Shown here one piece after another: positions 47,849-55,755 of a stretch of DNA of 64,000 nt. Each line of letters begins with the position of its first letter. Position 1 is the first letter of the stretch. The DNA lies in NCBI GenBank assembly GCA_021496505.1, contig CP053031.1, positions 124,001-188,000 on the forward strand, read 5' to 3'. The notes under the pieces were generated by a model. The model ran no database searches. It had not been told where the DNA came from and saw only the letters and a program-made list of their open reading frames with translations. The position numbers were made by a program, and so were the translations under genes. The DNA is from Thermoleophilia bacterium SCSIO 60948 (GTDB taxonomy: Bacteria; Actinomycetota; Thermoleophilia; Solirubrobacterales; 70-9).

Positions 47849-48613
47849 ATGACCGCGAGCCGCAGCGCCGCATCGGGGGCGAGCGCCGGCTCGCCGGGAC
47901 TCTCCACGCACCCGCCCGCGGTCGAGGTTCGCGGCCTGCACCGCGAGCGCGGCGAGCGCTGGGTGCTGCGCGACGTCTCCTTCGAGCTGCCGACGGGACG
48001 CACCCTCGCCGTCCTCGGCCCTAACGGCGCCGGCAAGACGACGCTGCTGCGGATCCTCGCGACGCTGCTTCGCCCGACCGAGGGCACGGTCCGGGCGCTC
48101 GGCGCCGAGCTGCCGCGCGAGGCGTGGCAGGTCCGGGGGCGGATCGGGATGCTCGCCCACGAGCCGCTGCTCTACCGCGAGCTCAGCGTGCGGGAGAACC
48201 TCGAGTTCAACGCGGCGCTGCACCGGATCGCGAACCCGGCGGAGCAGATCGCCGAGCTGATCGACCGCGTAGGCCTCGGCCGCAGGGGCGACGAGCTCGT
48301 CCGCAACCTCTCCGCCGGGATGCGCCAGCGCGCCGCAGTCTGCCGCGCCGTGCTCCACGACCCCGACCTGCTGCTCTTGGACGAGCCGGGCGCGCACCTC
48401 GATCCCGTGGCGCGTGAGCTCTGCGAGCGTCTGATCGGGCCGCGCGCCGGCCGGACGCGGATCATCGTCGCCCACGAGGTCGACCGCGCTCTCGCCGACT
48501 CCGAGCGCGTCCTCGTCCTCGGTGCCGGCGGCCGGGTCGCATACGAGGGCCCGTCGGCGGCGATCAGGGCCGAGGCCGTGCGTGAGATCTACGGCACGGG
48601 GGAGGTCGGGTGA
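47849..48613 (+). CDS. ccmA: Haem exporter ATP-binding protein CcmA
   Basis: ABC ATPase of the CcmAB(C) system for cytochrome c maturation. 254 residues. Walker A GPNGAGKTTLLRILATLLRPTEG, signature LSAGMRQRAAVCRAVLHDPD, Walker B LLLLDEPGAHLDP and switch His in IIVAHEVDRAL. The call as CcmA rather than a generic ABC ATPase rests on the adjoining ccmB, ccmC and ccmD-like genes. It overlaps ccmB by GTGA (48610-48613). It is the first gene of a plus-strand operon that runs to birA. Confidence 0.9.
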   Translation: MTASRSAASGASAGSPGLSTHPPAVEVRGLHRERGERWVLRDVSFELPTGRTLAVLGPNGAGKTTLLRILATLLRPTEGTVRALGAELPREAWQVRGRIGMLAHEPLLYRELSVRENLEFNAALHRIANPAEQIAELIDRVGLGRRGDELVRNLSAGMRQRAAVCRAVLHDPDLLLLDEPGAHLDPVARELCERLIGPRAGRTRIIVAHEVDRALADSERVLVLGAGGRVAYEGPSAAIRAEAVREIYGTGEVG

Positions 48614-49278
48614 ACGCCTTCCGGGCGATCCTCGCCAAGGACCTCCGCGTCGAGCTGCGCACGTTCGAGGCGCTGCCGGCGATGGCGCTCTTCGCGCTGA
48701 CCTCGTTCGTGCTGTTTCGCTTCGGGCTCGACCAGGAGACGCTCGAGGGCAACCTCGCCGCGGGTGTGTTGCTCGCGACCGTGCTCTTCGCCTCGCTCCT
48801 GGCGGTCAACCGGATCTTCCTCGCCGAGGCCGAGCAGGGGGGCTTCGACGCGATCCGCCTCGCCCCTATCGACGGCACGGCGCTCTATCTCGCCAAGGCC
48901 TCCGCGCTCGTCATCTTCCTGTTCTGCCTCGAGCTGATCGCGCTGCCGGCCTTCTCGATCCTGTTCCGGGTCGGGCTCGAGGGCCTCGCGGCGACACTGC
49001 TCGTCCTGCTGCTCGCCGACCTCGGGATCGCCGCGGTCGGAGCGCTCGTCGCCGCGATCGCGACGAACTCGCGCGCCCGCGACCTGATAGCCCCGCTGCT
49101 GTTGCTGCCGTTGCTCGTCCCGGTGATGATCGGCGCCGCCGGCGCGGCCGCACCGCTGCTTGCCGAGTCGGGGCCTGCATTCGGCGACGCTTGGAGGTGG
49201 CTCGCGGTGCTCGCGGTCTACGATGTGATCTTCATCGTCATCGGCTACGCGGTCTACGACTTCCTGCTCGAGGACTGA
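48610..49278 (+). CDS. ccmB: Haem exporter membrane protein CcmB
   Basis: 222 residues with six hydrophobic helices. The start AFRAILAKDLRVELRTFEALPAMALFALTSFVLFRFG and LLAVNRIFLAEAEQGGFDAIRLAPIDGTALYLAKA match the CcmB pattern ('D...E.R......m.lf....l.l..f', 'E...g.l..l...P.....l...K'). It is the membrane partner of CcmA. Confidence 0.93.
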   Translation: MNAFRAILAKDLRVELRTFEALPAMALFALTSFVLFRFGLDQETLEGNLAAGVLLATVLFASLLAVNRIFLAEAEQGGFDAIRLAPIDGTALYLAKASALVIFLFCLELIALPAFSILFRVGLEGLAATLLVLLLADLGIAAVGALVAAIATNSRARDLIAPLLLLPLLVPVMIGAAGAAAPLLAESGPAFGDAWRWLAVLAVYDVIFIVIGYAVYDFLLED

Positions 49279-49338
49279 CCGCGACCGTCAGCGCCCGGGC
49301 ACCGCAGAAGGGCGCCGCGAACAGCTTCGAAGAACCGC

Positions 49339-50076
49339 TTGAATCCCTTCAGCCTCAGAAACTTCTCGATCCTCGCCGCCCTCGTCCTGATCGCCGGCTA
49401 CGCGATGGTCTTCTTCTACGCGCCCCAGGACGTCGAGGGCTTCATCCAGAAGATCTTCTACCTCCACGTGCCGCTCGCGATCGTCGCGCTGATCGGCTTC
49501 GTCGTCGCGGCGATCCACTCGATCCGCCACCTGCGCACGGGCGATCCGAAGCACGACGCGCGTTCCTACGTCTCGATCCACCTCTCGATCATCTTCGGCG
49601 TCGCCGTGCTGATCACGGGTGGCATCTGGGCGAAGGCCCAGTGGGGCGTGTGGTGGGTCTGGGACGAGCCGACGCTGGTCTCGTTCCTGATCGTCTTCCT
49701 CCTCTATTGCACCTATTACCCGCTGCGCTACGCGATCGAGGATCGCGAGCGCCAGGCTCGCTACGCATCGGTGTTCGCGATCACCGCCGGAGCCTTCGTG
49801 CCGCTCAACTTCATGGCCGTCCGTCTCGCCGACCCGTTCATCCACCCGCGGACGTTCTCCTCGGCCGGCGGCCTGCCGGGCGAGATGGCGATCACGTTCC
49901 TCGTCTGCATCATCGGAGTGGCGATGCTGTGGGTGGCGCTGATCCGCTACGAGCTGGCGTCGAAGATGACCCAGGGCCGGATCGCGAGGCTGCGCCGAGC
50001 GCTCGACGAGGACGCCGGGCCGGCGCCGCGCTCGCGGATCGCGCCGCAGCCCGAGCCGGGGTCGACCGGAGCCTGA
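49339..50076 (+). CDS. ccmC: Cytochrome c assembly protein CcmC
   Basis: 245-residue membrane protein with six helices. The haem-handling tryptophan-rich motif is AQWGVWWVWDEPTLVSFLI, flanked by His-bearing loops (FYLHVPLAIVAL and DPFIHPRTFSS). It starts at a TTG (NPFSLRNFSILAALVLIAGYAM). It delivers haem together with CcmAB for c-type cytochromes such as the one at 24.6 kb. Confidence 0.93.
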   Translation: MNPFSLRNFSILAALVLIAGYAMVFFYAPQDVEGFIQKIFYLHVPLAIVALIGFVVAAIHSIRHLRTGDPKHDARSYVSIHLSIIFGVAVLITGGIWAKAQWGVWWVWDEPTLVSFLIVFLLYCTYYPLRYAIEDRERQARYASVFAITAGAFVPLNFMAVRLADPFIHPRTFSSAGGLPGEMAITFLVCIIGVAMLWVALIRYELASKMTQGRIARLRRALDEDAGPAPRSRIAPQPEPGSTGA

Positions 50077-50080
50077 GCCG

Positions 50081-50323
50081 ATGGATCCGCTCGCTCTGCT
50101 CGTCACCGCCCAGCAGGCGCTGCCCGACGGCGAGGCCTCGGGCTACGTCGCGGCCGCGTACCTCGTCTTCCTCGCGCTGATCCTGATCTACGTCGCGATC
50201 ATGGCCTCGAAGCTCGGCCGGATCCAGGACCAGATCGCCGAGCTGCTCGAACTGGCCGAACGCCGGCGCGTCGGGTCGGAGGAGATCGCCGAGGAGCTCG
50301 AGAGGCAGGCGGCGCCGCGATGA
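50081..50323 (+). CDS. CcmD-like small membrane protein
   Basis: 80 residues: one membrane helix (YVAAAYLVFLALILIYVAIMASKL, about 21-44) and a short charged cytoplasmic tail. Position directly after ccmC and this layout are typical of CcmD, which helps release holo-CcmE. The sequence is too short for a firm call. Its stop overlaps the hemA ATG in ATGA. Confidence 0.75.
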   Translation: MDPLALLVTAQQALPDGEASGYVAAAYLVFLALILIYVAIMASKLGRIQDQIAELLELAERRRVGSEEIAEELERQAAPR

Positions 50324-51666
50324 GCGAGCTGCTCGCGCTCGGCATCTCGCACAAGACCGCGCCGCTCGAGCTGCGCGAGCGCCTCGCACTGACCGAGGGC
50401 GCCGCGACGAGCCTGCTGCGTGAGCTGGTCGCCGATCCCGCGGTCCTCGAGGCCGCCGCCGTCTCGACCTGCAACCGCACCGAGATCTACCTGTTCTCCG
50501 CCGACCCGGTCGTCGCCGAGTCGCGCGCGCTCGGTGTGCTTGCCGGCGGCGCCGGCATCCGGCCGACCGAGCTACTCGGCCACCTCTACTCGCGTCACGG
50601 CGCCGACGTCGCCGACCAGCTCTTCTCGGTCACCGCCGGCCTCGATTCGATGATCCTCGGCGAAGCCGAGATCCAGGGCCAGGTCAAGCGCGCCTACGAG
50701 CTCGCGCTCGTCGAGGGCGCCACCGGTCCGGTCCTCAACCGGATGTTCCGCGGCGCCCTGGCGGCCGGCAAGCGCGCCCGCACCGAGACGCGGATCTCCG
50801 AGCGCGCGCTGTCGGTGTCCTCGGTCGCGGTCGACCTCGCCCAGCGCACGCTCGGCGACCTCAAGAACCGTCGCGTACTGATGATCGGCGCCGGCGAGAC
50901 CGCCGAGCTGACGGCCCGCGCGCTCGCCGCCAAGGGCGTGGAGGCGGTGTTCATCGCCAACCGCCACTACGACCGCGCGATCGGTCTCGCCTCGCGCTTC
51001 GGCGGCTCGGCGGTCCGCTTCGACGACCTGCCCGACCAGATGGTCTCGGCCGACATCGTCGTCTCCTCGACCAGCTCGCCGCACCACGTCGTCGAGCGCG
51101 ACGCCCTCGGCGACGTCATGGCCGAGCGCGACGGCCGGCCGCTGCTGTTCATCGACCTCGCGGTGCCGCGCGACATCCATCCGGACTGCCGCGAGCTGCC
51201 GGGAGCGCTCGTCCAGGACATGGACGACCTCCAGTCGATGGTCGAGCGCAACTCGGCCGGCCGTGAGGCCGAGGCCGAGGCGGTCCGCTCGATCATCCGC
51301 GCCGAGCTGGCGCGCTTCGAGGCCTGGCTCGTGGCCCAGGACGCGACGGCGACGATCGCCGCGCTGCGGCGTCGCAGCGACGAGATCGTCGCCGGTGCGC
51401 TGGCCGAGAACGAGTCACGCTGGCAGGGGATGACCGAGGACGACCGCGAGCGGCTCGAGCGGATGGCGCGCGCGATCACCTCGCGGTTGCTCCACGAGCC
51501 GACCCGGCGCCTGCGCGAATCGGCGGCCGATCCGGACTCGCTCGAAACGGTCACCGGCGCGCGCGAGCTGTTCGGGCTCGACGCCCGTAGCGAGCCCGAG
51601 CGCGAGGCCGATGCCGAGGTCACCGACCTCGCCGACCGGCGCCGTCGCCGGACCTCGGCCCGGTGA
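50320..51666 (+). CDS. hemA: Glutamyl-tRNA reductase
   Basis: First committed enzyme of the C5 route to haem, reducing glutamyl-tRNA to glutamate semialdehyde. 448 residues. GISHKTAPLELRERLAL at the start, catalytic Cys in AAVSTCNRTEIYLFS, GEAEIQGQVKRAYELA, the NADPH Rossmann loop MIGAGETAELTARALAAKGV, and the C-terminal dimerisation helices. It is embedded in the ccm-hem operon with 4-bp overlaps on both sides. Confidence 0.97.
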   Translation: MSELLALGISHKTAPLELRERLALTEGAATSLLRELVADPAVLEAAAVSTCNRTEIYLFSADPVVAESRALGVLAGGAGIRPTELLGHLYSRHGADVADQLFSVTAGLDSMILGEAEIQGQVKRAYELALVEGATGPVLNRMFRGALAAGKRARTETRISERALSVSSVAVDLAQRTLGDLKNRRVLMIGAGETAELTARALAAKGVEAVFIANRHYDRAIGLASRFGGSAVRFDDLPDQMVSADIVVSSTSSPHHVVERDALGDVMAERDGRPLLFIDLAVPRDIHPDCRELPGALVQDMDDLQSMVERNSAGREAEAEAVRSIIRAELARFEAWLVAQDATATIAALRRRSDEIVAGALAENESRWQGMTEDDRERLERMARAITSRLLHEPTRRLRESAADPDSLETVTGARELFGLDARSEPEREADAEVTDLADRRRRRTSAR

Positions 51667-52571
51667 GGGTCGGGACCCGCCGCAGCGCGCTGGCGGTCGC
51701 CCAGGCAGGCGCCGTCGCCGACGCGCTCGGGTCCGACGCCGAGCTCGTTCCGATCGCGACCGCCGACGCCGCCGTCGGCGACAAGGAGCGATTCGTGGCC
51801 GCGATCGACCGCGCGCTGCTCGAGGGCGATATCGACATCGCCGTCCACTCGGCAAAGGACCTCCCCGGAGAGCGCCCCGACGGACTGGCGCTCGTCGGCG
51901 TACCGAACCGCGCCGACCCCGCCGACTCGTTCTGCGGCCGAGCCGGTTCGCTGGCGGAGATCCCGGAGGGCGGCGCCGTCGGGACCGCGAGCCTGCGCCG
52001 CAGGGCCCAACTGCTCGCCGCGCGGCCCGACCTCGAGGTCACCGAGCTCCGGGGCAACGTCGACACGCGACTGCGCCTGACCGACGAGCGCGGCCTCGTG
52101 GGGTGCGTCCTGGCTCGTGCCGGGCTCGAGCGGCTCGGGCGCACCGGGGTGATCGGCTTCGACTTCACGCCGCTCGCGATGACGCCGGCCCCCGGGCAGG
52201 GCTGCCTCGCGCTCGAAGCCCGGGAGGGCGACGAGCAGGCGTCGGAGCTGGCACGGAGCCTCACCGACCCGACGGCGCTCGTCGAGCTGACCGCCGAGCG
52301 TGCCGCCGCCGCGGCGCTCGGTGCCGACTGCGAGACCGCGGTCGGCATCCGCGCGACGCTGACCGCCTCTGGTCTGGTCGTCGAGGGCTTCGCCGGGATG
52401 CCCGACGGTGAGCGCTGGGTTCGCGATCAGGTCGAGGGAGGGCCCGACCAGCCGGGTGAGCTCGGGCGGGCGCTCGGCGAGCGGATGCTCGCGGCCGGCG
52501 GCGCCGAGATCCTCGAGGCCGCTCGCGCGACGCCGCAGACTTCGCGACGGACCGAGGCAGGCGAGCCGTGA
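51663..52571 (+). CDS. hemC: Hydroxymethylbilane synthase (porphobilinogen deaminase)
   Basis: Polymerises four porphobilinogens. 302 residues from a GTG. VGTRRSALAVAQAGAVADAL at the start, VHSAKDLP, GTASLRRRAQLLAARPDLEVTELRGNVDTRLR (binding arginines), and the dipyrromethane-cofactor Cys in AALGADCETAVGI. It overlaps hemA and the next gene by GTGA. Confidence 0.96.
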   Translation: MRVGTRRSALAVAQAGAVADALGSDAELVPIATADAAVGDKERFVAAIDRALLEGDIDIAVHSAKDLPGERPDGLALVGVPNRADPADSFCGRAGSLAEIPEGGAVGTASLRRRAQLLAARPDLEVTELRGNVDTRLRLTDERGLVGCVLARAGLERLGRTGVIGFDFTPLAMTPAPGQGCLALEAREGDEQASELARSLTDPTALVELTAERAAAAALGADCETAVGIRATLTASGLVVEGFAGMPDGERWVRDQVEGGPDQPGELGRALGERMLAAGGAEILEAARATPQTSRRTEAGEP

Positions 52572-54100
52572 CGCCGCGCCCGGGGGTCGTCTATCTGGTC
52601 GGCGCCGGACCCGGCGACCCGGGGCTGATGACCGCGCGGTCGCTCGAGCTGATCGCCGGAGCCGACGTGATCCTCCACGACCGCCTGATCCCCCGCGGCG
52701 CCCTCGACGGCGCGCGCCCCGACGCCGAGCGCGTGTACGTCGGCAAGGCGCCGGGCGACGCCGCGGTCGAGCAGGAGGGGATCGAGGAGTTGCTCGTCCG
52801 CCACGCGCGCGCCGGGCGCAGCGTCGTCCGTGTCAAGGGCGGCGACCCCTTCGTCTTCGGCCGCGGCGGCGAGGAGGCTGAGACCCTTCGCGAGGCCGGG
52901 ATCGAGTTCGAGGTCGTCCCTGGGGTGACCTCGGGGATCGCCGCTCCCGCCTACGCCGGGATTCCGGTCACCCACCGCTCCGACGCCGCCGCGGTCGCGT
53001 TCGTGACCGGACACGAGGACCCGGCGAAGCCCGAGACGTCGCTCGACTGGGACGCGCTCGCGCGCTTCCCCGGAACGCTCGTCCTCTACATGGGCGTCAG
53101 GAGGCTGCCGCGGATCGCCGAGGCTCTCGCCGCCGCCGGCCGCGACCCCGGCGAGCCCGCGGCGGCGATCGAGCGCGGGACCCTGCCCGAGCAGCGGACC
53201 GCGGTCTCGACCCTCGCCGGGCTGCCGGCCGAGGTCGAGCGTCGCGGGATCCGCAACCCGGCGATCCTCCTCTTCGGCGCGGTCGCCGGACGTCGCGAAA
53301 CCCTCGCCTGGCTCGAGCGCAAGCCGCTGTGGGGACGCAAGGTCGTCGTCACGCGTGCCCGGGCGCAGGCGAGCGGGATCGCGGCGCGCCTCCGCGACCT
53401 CGGCGCCGACGTCGCCGAGCTGCCCGCAATCCGAACCGAGCCGCTGCTCGACACGGACGCGGTTCGCGACGCCGTCGCCTCGGCACACACCTACGCGCTC
53501 GTCGTCGTGACGAGCCCGAACGGCGCCCGGCTGCTCTTCGACGCGCTCGTCGCCGGCGGACGCGACGCACGCGCACTGGCCCATGCGGACGTTGCGGCGA
53601 TCGGCCCCGGCACCGCCCGGGCGCTGGCCGAGCGCGGCATCGTCGCCGACATCGTCCCCGAGCGCTCGATCGCCGAGTCGCTGGCCGAGGCGCTCGAGCC
53701 GGTCGACCTGCGCGACAAGCCGGTGCTGCTGGCACGGGCACTCGAAGCGCGCGATGTGCTGCCGGAGGCGCTCAGGCGGAAGGGCGCCGTCCTCGACGAC
53801 GTGCCGCTCTACGAGACCGTTCGCGAGACGCCGGCCGAGGTCGAGATCGAAGCCGCGGCCGACGCCGACTACGTGACGTTCACCTCGGCCTCGACCGTTC
53901 GCAACCTCACCGAGGCGCTCGGCGAGCGGATGCCGGCCGAGGCCCGGATCGCCTCGATCGGGCCTGTGACGAGTGCCGCCGCGGCCGAGGCTGGGCTGCG
54001 AGTCGACGTCGAGGCCGAACGCCACGACCCGGGCGGGCTCGTCGAGGCGATCGTCGCCGATGCGTCCAACCGGGCATCCGCAACCGGCGACTGTGAGTAG
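52568..54100 (+). CDS. Fused uroporphyrinogen-III C-methyltransferase (CobA) and uroporphyrinogen-III synthase (HemD)
   Basis: 510 residues, two enzymes in one chain. Residues 1-245 are the CobA/SUMT methyltransferase (VYLVGAGPGDPGLMTARSLELI, VRVKGGDPFVFGRGGEEAE, PVTHRSDAAAVAFVTGHE). Residues about 255-505 are HemD (KVVVTRARAQASGIAARLRDLGADVAELPAIRTEP, VVVTSPNGARLLFD, DYVTFTSASTVRNL). HemD closes the macrocycle and CobA branches it toward precorrin-2, sirohaem and B12. Such fusions are common in Actinobacteria and Firmicutes. hemB and hemL are not in the window. Confidence 0.95.
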   Translation: MTPRPGVVYLVGAGPGDPGLMTARSLELIAGADVILHDRLIPRGALDGARPDAERVYVGKAPGDAAVEQEGIEELLVRHARAGRSVVRVKGGDPFVFGRGGEEAETLREAGIEFEVVPGVTSGIAAPAYAGIPVTHRSDAAAVAFVTGHEDPAKPETSLDWDALARFPGTLVLYMGVRRLPRIAEALAAAGRDPGEPAAAIERGTLPEQRTAVSTLAGLPAEVERRGIRNPAILLFGAVAGRRETLAWLERKPLWGRKVVVTRARAQASGIAARLRDLGADVAELPAIRTEPLLDTDAVRDAVASAHTYALVVVTSPNGARLLFDALVAGGRDARALAHADVAAIGPGTARALAERGIVADIVPERSIAESLAEALEPVDLRDKPVLLARALEARDVLPEALRRKGAVLDDVPLYETVRETPAEVEIEAAADADYVTFTSASTVRNLTEALGERMPAEARIASIGPVTSAAAAEAGLRVDVEAERHDPGGLVEAIVADASNRASATGDCE

Positions 54101-54112
54101 ATAGGGGCACCC

Positions 54113-54952
54113 GTGGCCCCGCTCCCGATCACCTTCCTCTCCGACTACGGACTCGAGGACGAGTTCGCCGGCGTCTGCCACGCGGTGATCGCGCGGATCG
54201 TCCCTGACGCTCGGATCATCGATCTCACCCACGAGATCCGCCGCCACGACATCCGCCAGGGCGCGGCGGTCCACGCCCGCGCGATCACCTACGCCGCGCC
54301 CGGTGTCCACCTCGCCGTCATCGACCCGGGCGTCGGGACCTCGCGGCGTTCGATCGCGCTGCGGACCGCGGAGCAGGACCGGCTCCTCGTCGGGCCCGAC
54401 AACGGCCTGCTGCTGCCGGCCGCGCGCAACTTCGGCGGGATCGCCGAGGCGGTCGACATCTCCTACTCGGACTTCAGGCTCGACCCCGTCTCGTCGAGCT
54501 TCCACGGCCGCGACATCTTCGCCCCCGTCACCGCGACGCTTGCCCAGGGCGCTTCGCTGCGCGAGGTCGGCGAACCGCTCGACGCCGCCGAGCTCGAGGA
54601 TCTCGACGTTCCCGCGCCGCGCGTCGGGAGCCGCAACATCGAGGCCCACGTCGCGTCGGTCGACCGGTTCGGCAACCTGACCCTGAACGTCGCCGGGTCC
54701 GAGCTCGCGGGCACCGGCCTGCGGCTCGGCTATCCGCTCTGCGTCGACGCCGGCGAGCGCTCGGTCGAGGTTCACTTCGCGCGGACGTTCGCCGAGGTCG
54801 AGGACGGCAGGCTGCTCGTCTACGTCGACTCCTGGGGGAGCCTCGCGATCGCCGTCAACCGCGGCGACGCCCGCCGCACGCTGAACCTCGACGTCGGCGA
54901 TCGGGTCGGTCTCACGCCGCTGCCGAGTCCGGCGATCATCCACCCGCGGTGA
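54113..54952 (+). CDS. S-adenosyl-L-methionine hydrolase (adenosine-forming), DUF62 family
   Basis: 279 residues, two-domain family related to fluorinase. PITFLSDYGLEDEFAGVCHAVI at the start with the Asp that binds ribose, HAVIDPGVGTSRRSIALR, GPDNGLLLPA and SFHGRDIFAPVTA (RDIF), followed by SVDRFGNLTLNV in the C-terminal barrel. The enzyme splits SAM into adenosine and methionine. TAGATA lies 9 bases before the GTG and overlaps the stop of the CobA-HemD gene. It overlaps birA by GTGA. Confidence 0.93.
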   Translation: MAPLPITFLSDYGLEDEFAGVCHAVIARIVPDARIIDLTHEIRRHDIRQGAAVHARAITYAAPGVHLAVIDPGVGTSRRSIALRTAEQDRLLVGPDNGLLLPAARNFGGIAEAVDISYSDFRLDPVSSSFHGRDIFAPVTATLAQGASLREVGEPLDAAELEDLDVPAPRVGSRNIEAHVASVDRFGNLTLNVAGSELAGTGLRLGYPLCVDAGERSVEVHFARTFAEVEDGRLLVYVDSWGSLAIAVNRGDARRTLNLDVGDRVGLTPLPSPAIIHPR

Positions 54953-55665
54953 GCGCCGGCGAGGCGCGGCCCGCGTTCGGGCGCCCGCGGCTCCACCTGA
55001 GGAGCACCGGCTCGACCAACGACGTCTGCCGCGAGCTCGCCACGGCGGGAGCCCCGAGCGGGACGATCGTGACCGCCGAGGAGCAGACCGCCGGCCGCGG
55101 GCGGCGTGGACGGGCGTGGCTCACGCGTCCCGGCGAGGCGCTGCTCTGCTCGGCGTTGCTCCGCGATCTCGGCGAGCGTGACGCTCTGCTCGCGCTCGCG
55201 GTTCCGCTCGCGGTCTGCGAAGCGCTCGAGGAGCTCGGCGTCGGCGGAGCGGAGGTCAAGTGGCCGAACGACGTCTGGCTGTCGAATCGAAAGCTCGCCG
55301 GGATCCTGATCGAGGCGCGCCCGCCCGACTGGGCGGTGATCGGCGTCGGCGTGAACGCGAGCGGCGCCTCGGCCGCGCCGAGCGACCGCTGGGCGGCCGG
55401 CAGCGCCGGGGTCGCGCCCGAGCGCCTGCTCCCCGAGCTCTGCTCGGCCCTCGATCGCCTGGTCGCCGACCCGCCGCCGGATCTCAGGGAGCGGTTCGCC
55501 GCGCGCGACATGCTGGCCGGGCGCACGGTGGAATGGGAGGGGCACGGCGGCGGCACCGGTGTCGCCCGCGGGATCGACGCGACGGGATCGCTGAGGGTCG
55601 AGCGCGACGACGGGACGGAGGCGCTGCTCAGCGCCGGAGAGGTGACCCTGTCGAGCGTCGGCTAG
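54949..55665 (+). CDS. birA: Biotin-[acetyl-CoA-carboxylase] ligase
   Basis: Attaches biotin to carboxylases. 238 residues, mono-functional form without the N-terminal DNA-binding domain. LRSTGSTNDVCRELATAG, VTAEEQTAGRGRRGRAWLTRPGEALLCSALL (biotin loop), VKWPNDVWLSNRKLAGILIEAR and a C-terminal SH3-like domain (GRTVEWEGHGGGTGVARGIDATGSL). It starts at GTG and is the last gene of the ccm-hem operon. Confidence 0.95.
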   Translation: MSAGEARPAFGRPRLHLRSTGSTNDVCRELATAGAPSGTIVTAEEQTAGRGRRGRAWLTRPGEALLCSALLRDLGERDALLALAVPLAVCEALEELGVGGAEVKWPNDVWLSNRKLAGILIEARPPDWAVIGVGVNASGASAAPSDRWAAGSAGVAPERLLPELCSALDRLVADPPPDLRERFAARDMLAGRTVEWEGHGGGTGVARGIDATGSLRVERDDGTEALLSAGEVTLSSVG

Positions 55666-55694
55666 CGGCCCGGACCCGCGGGCGCGGTCTCCGC

Positions 55695-55743
55695 GTCGAG
55701 GGACGATCCGTCGCCACCTGGTGGCCGCGGATCGTCGCTCGAC
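55695..55743. terminator. Long bidirectional hairpin between birA and the helicase gene
   Basis: Imperfect 49-base hairpin: GTCGAG..ACGATCCG..GCCACC on the left pairs with GGTGGC..CGGATCGT..CTCGAC on the right. Both flanking genes converge on it. Confidence 0.65.
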
Positions 55744-55755
55744 CCGGGGTGGGAG

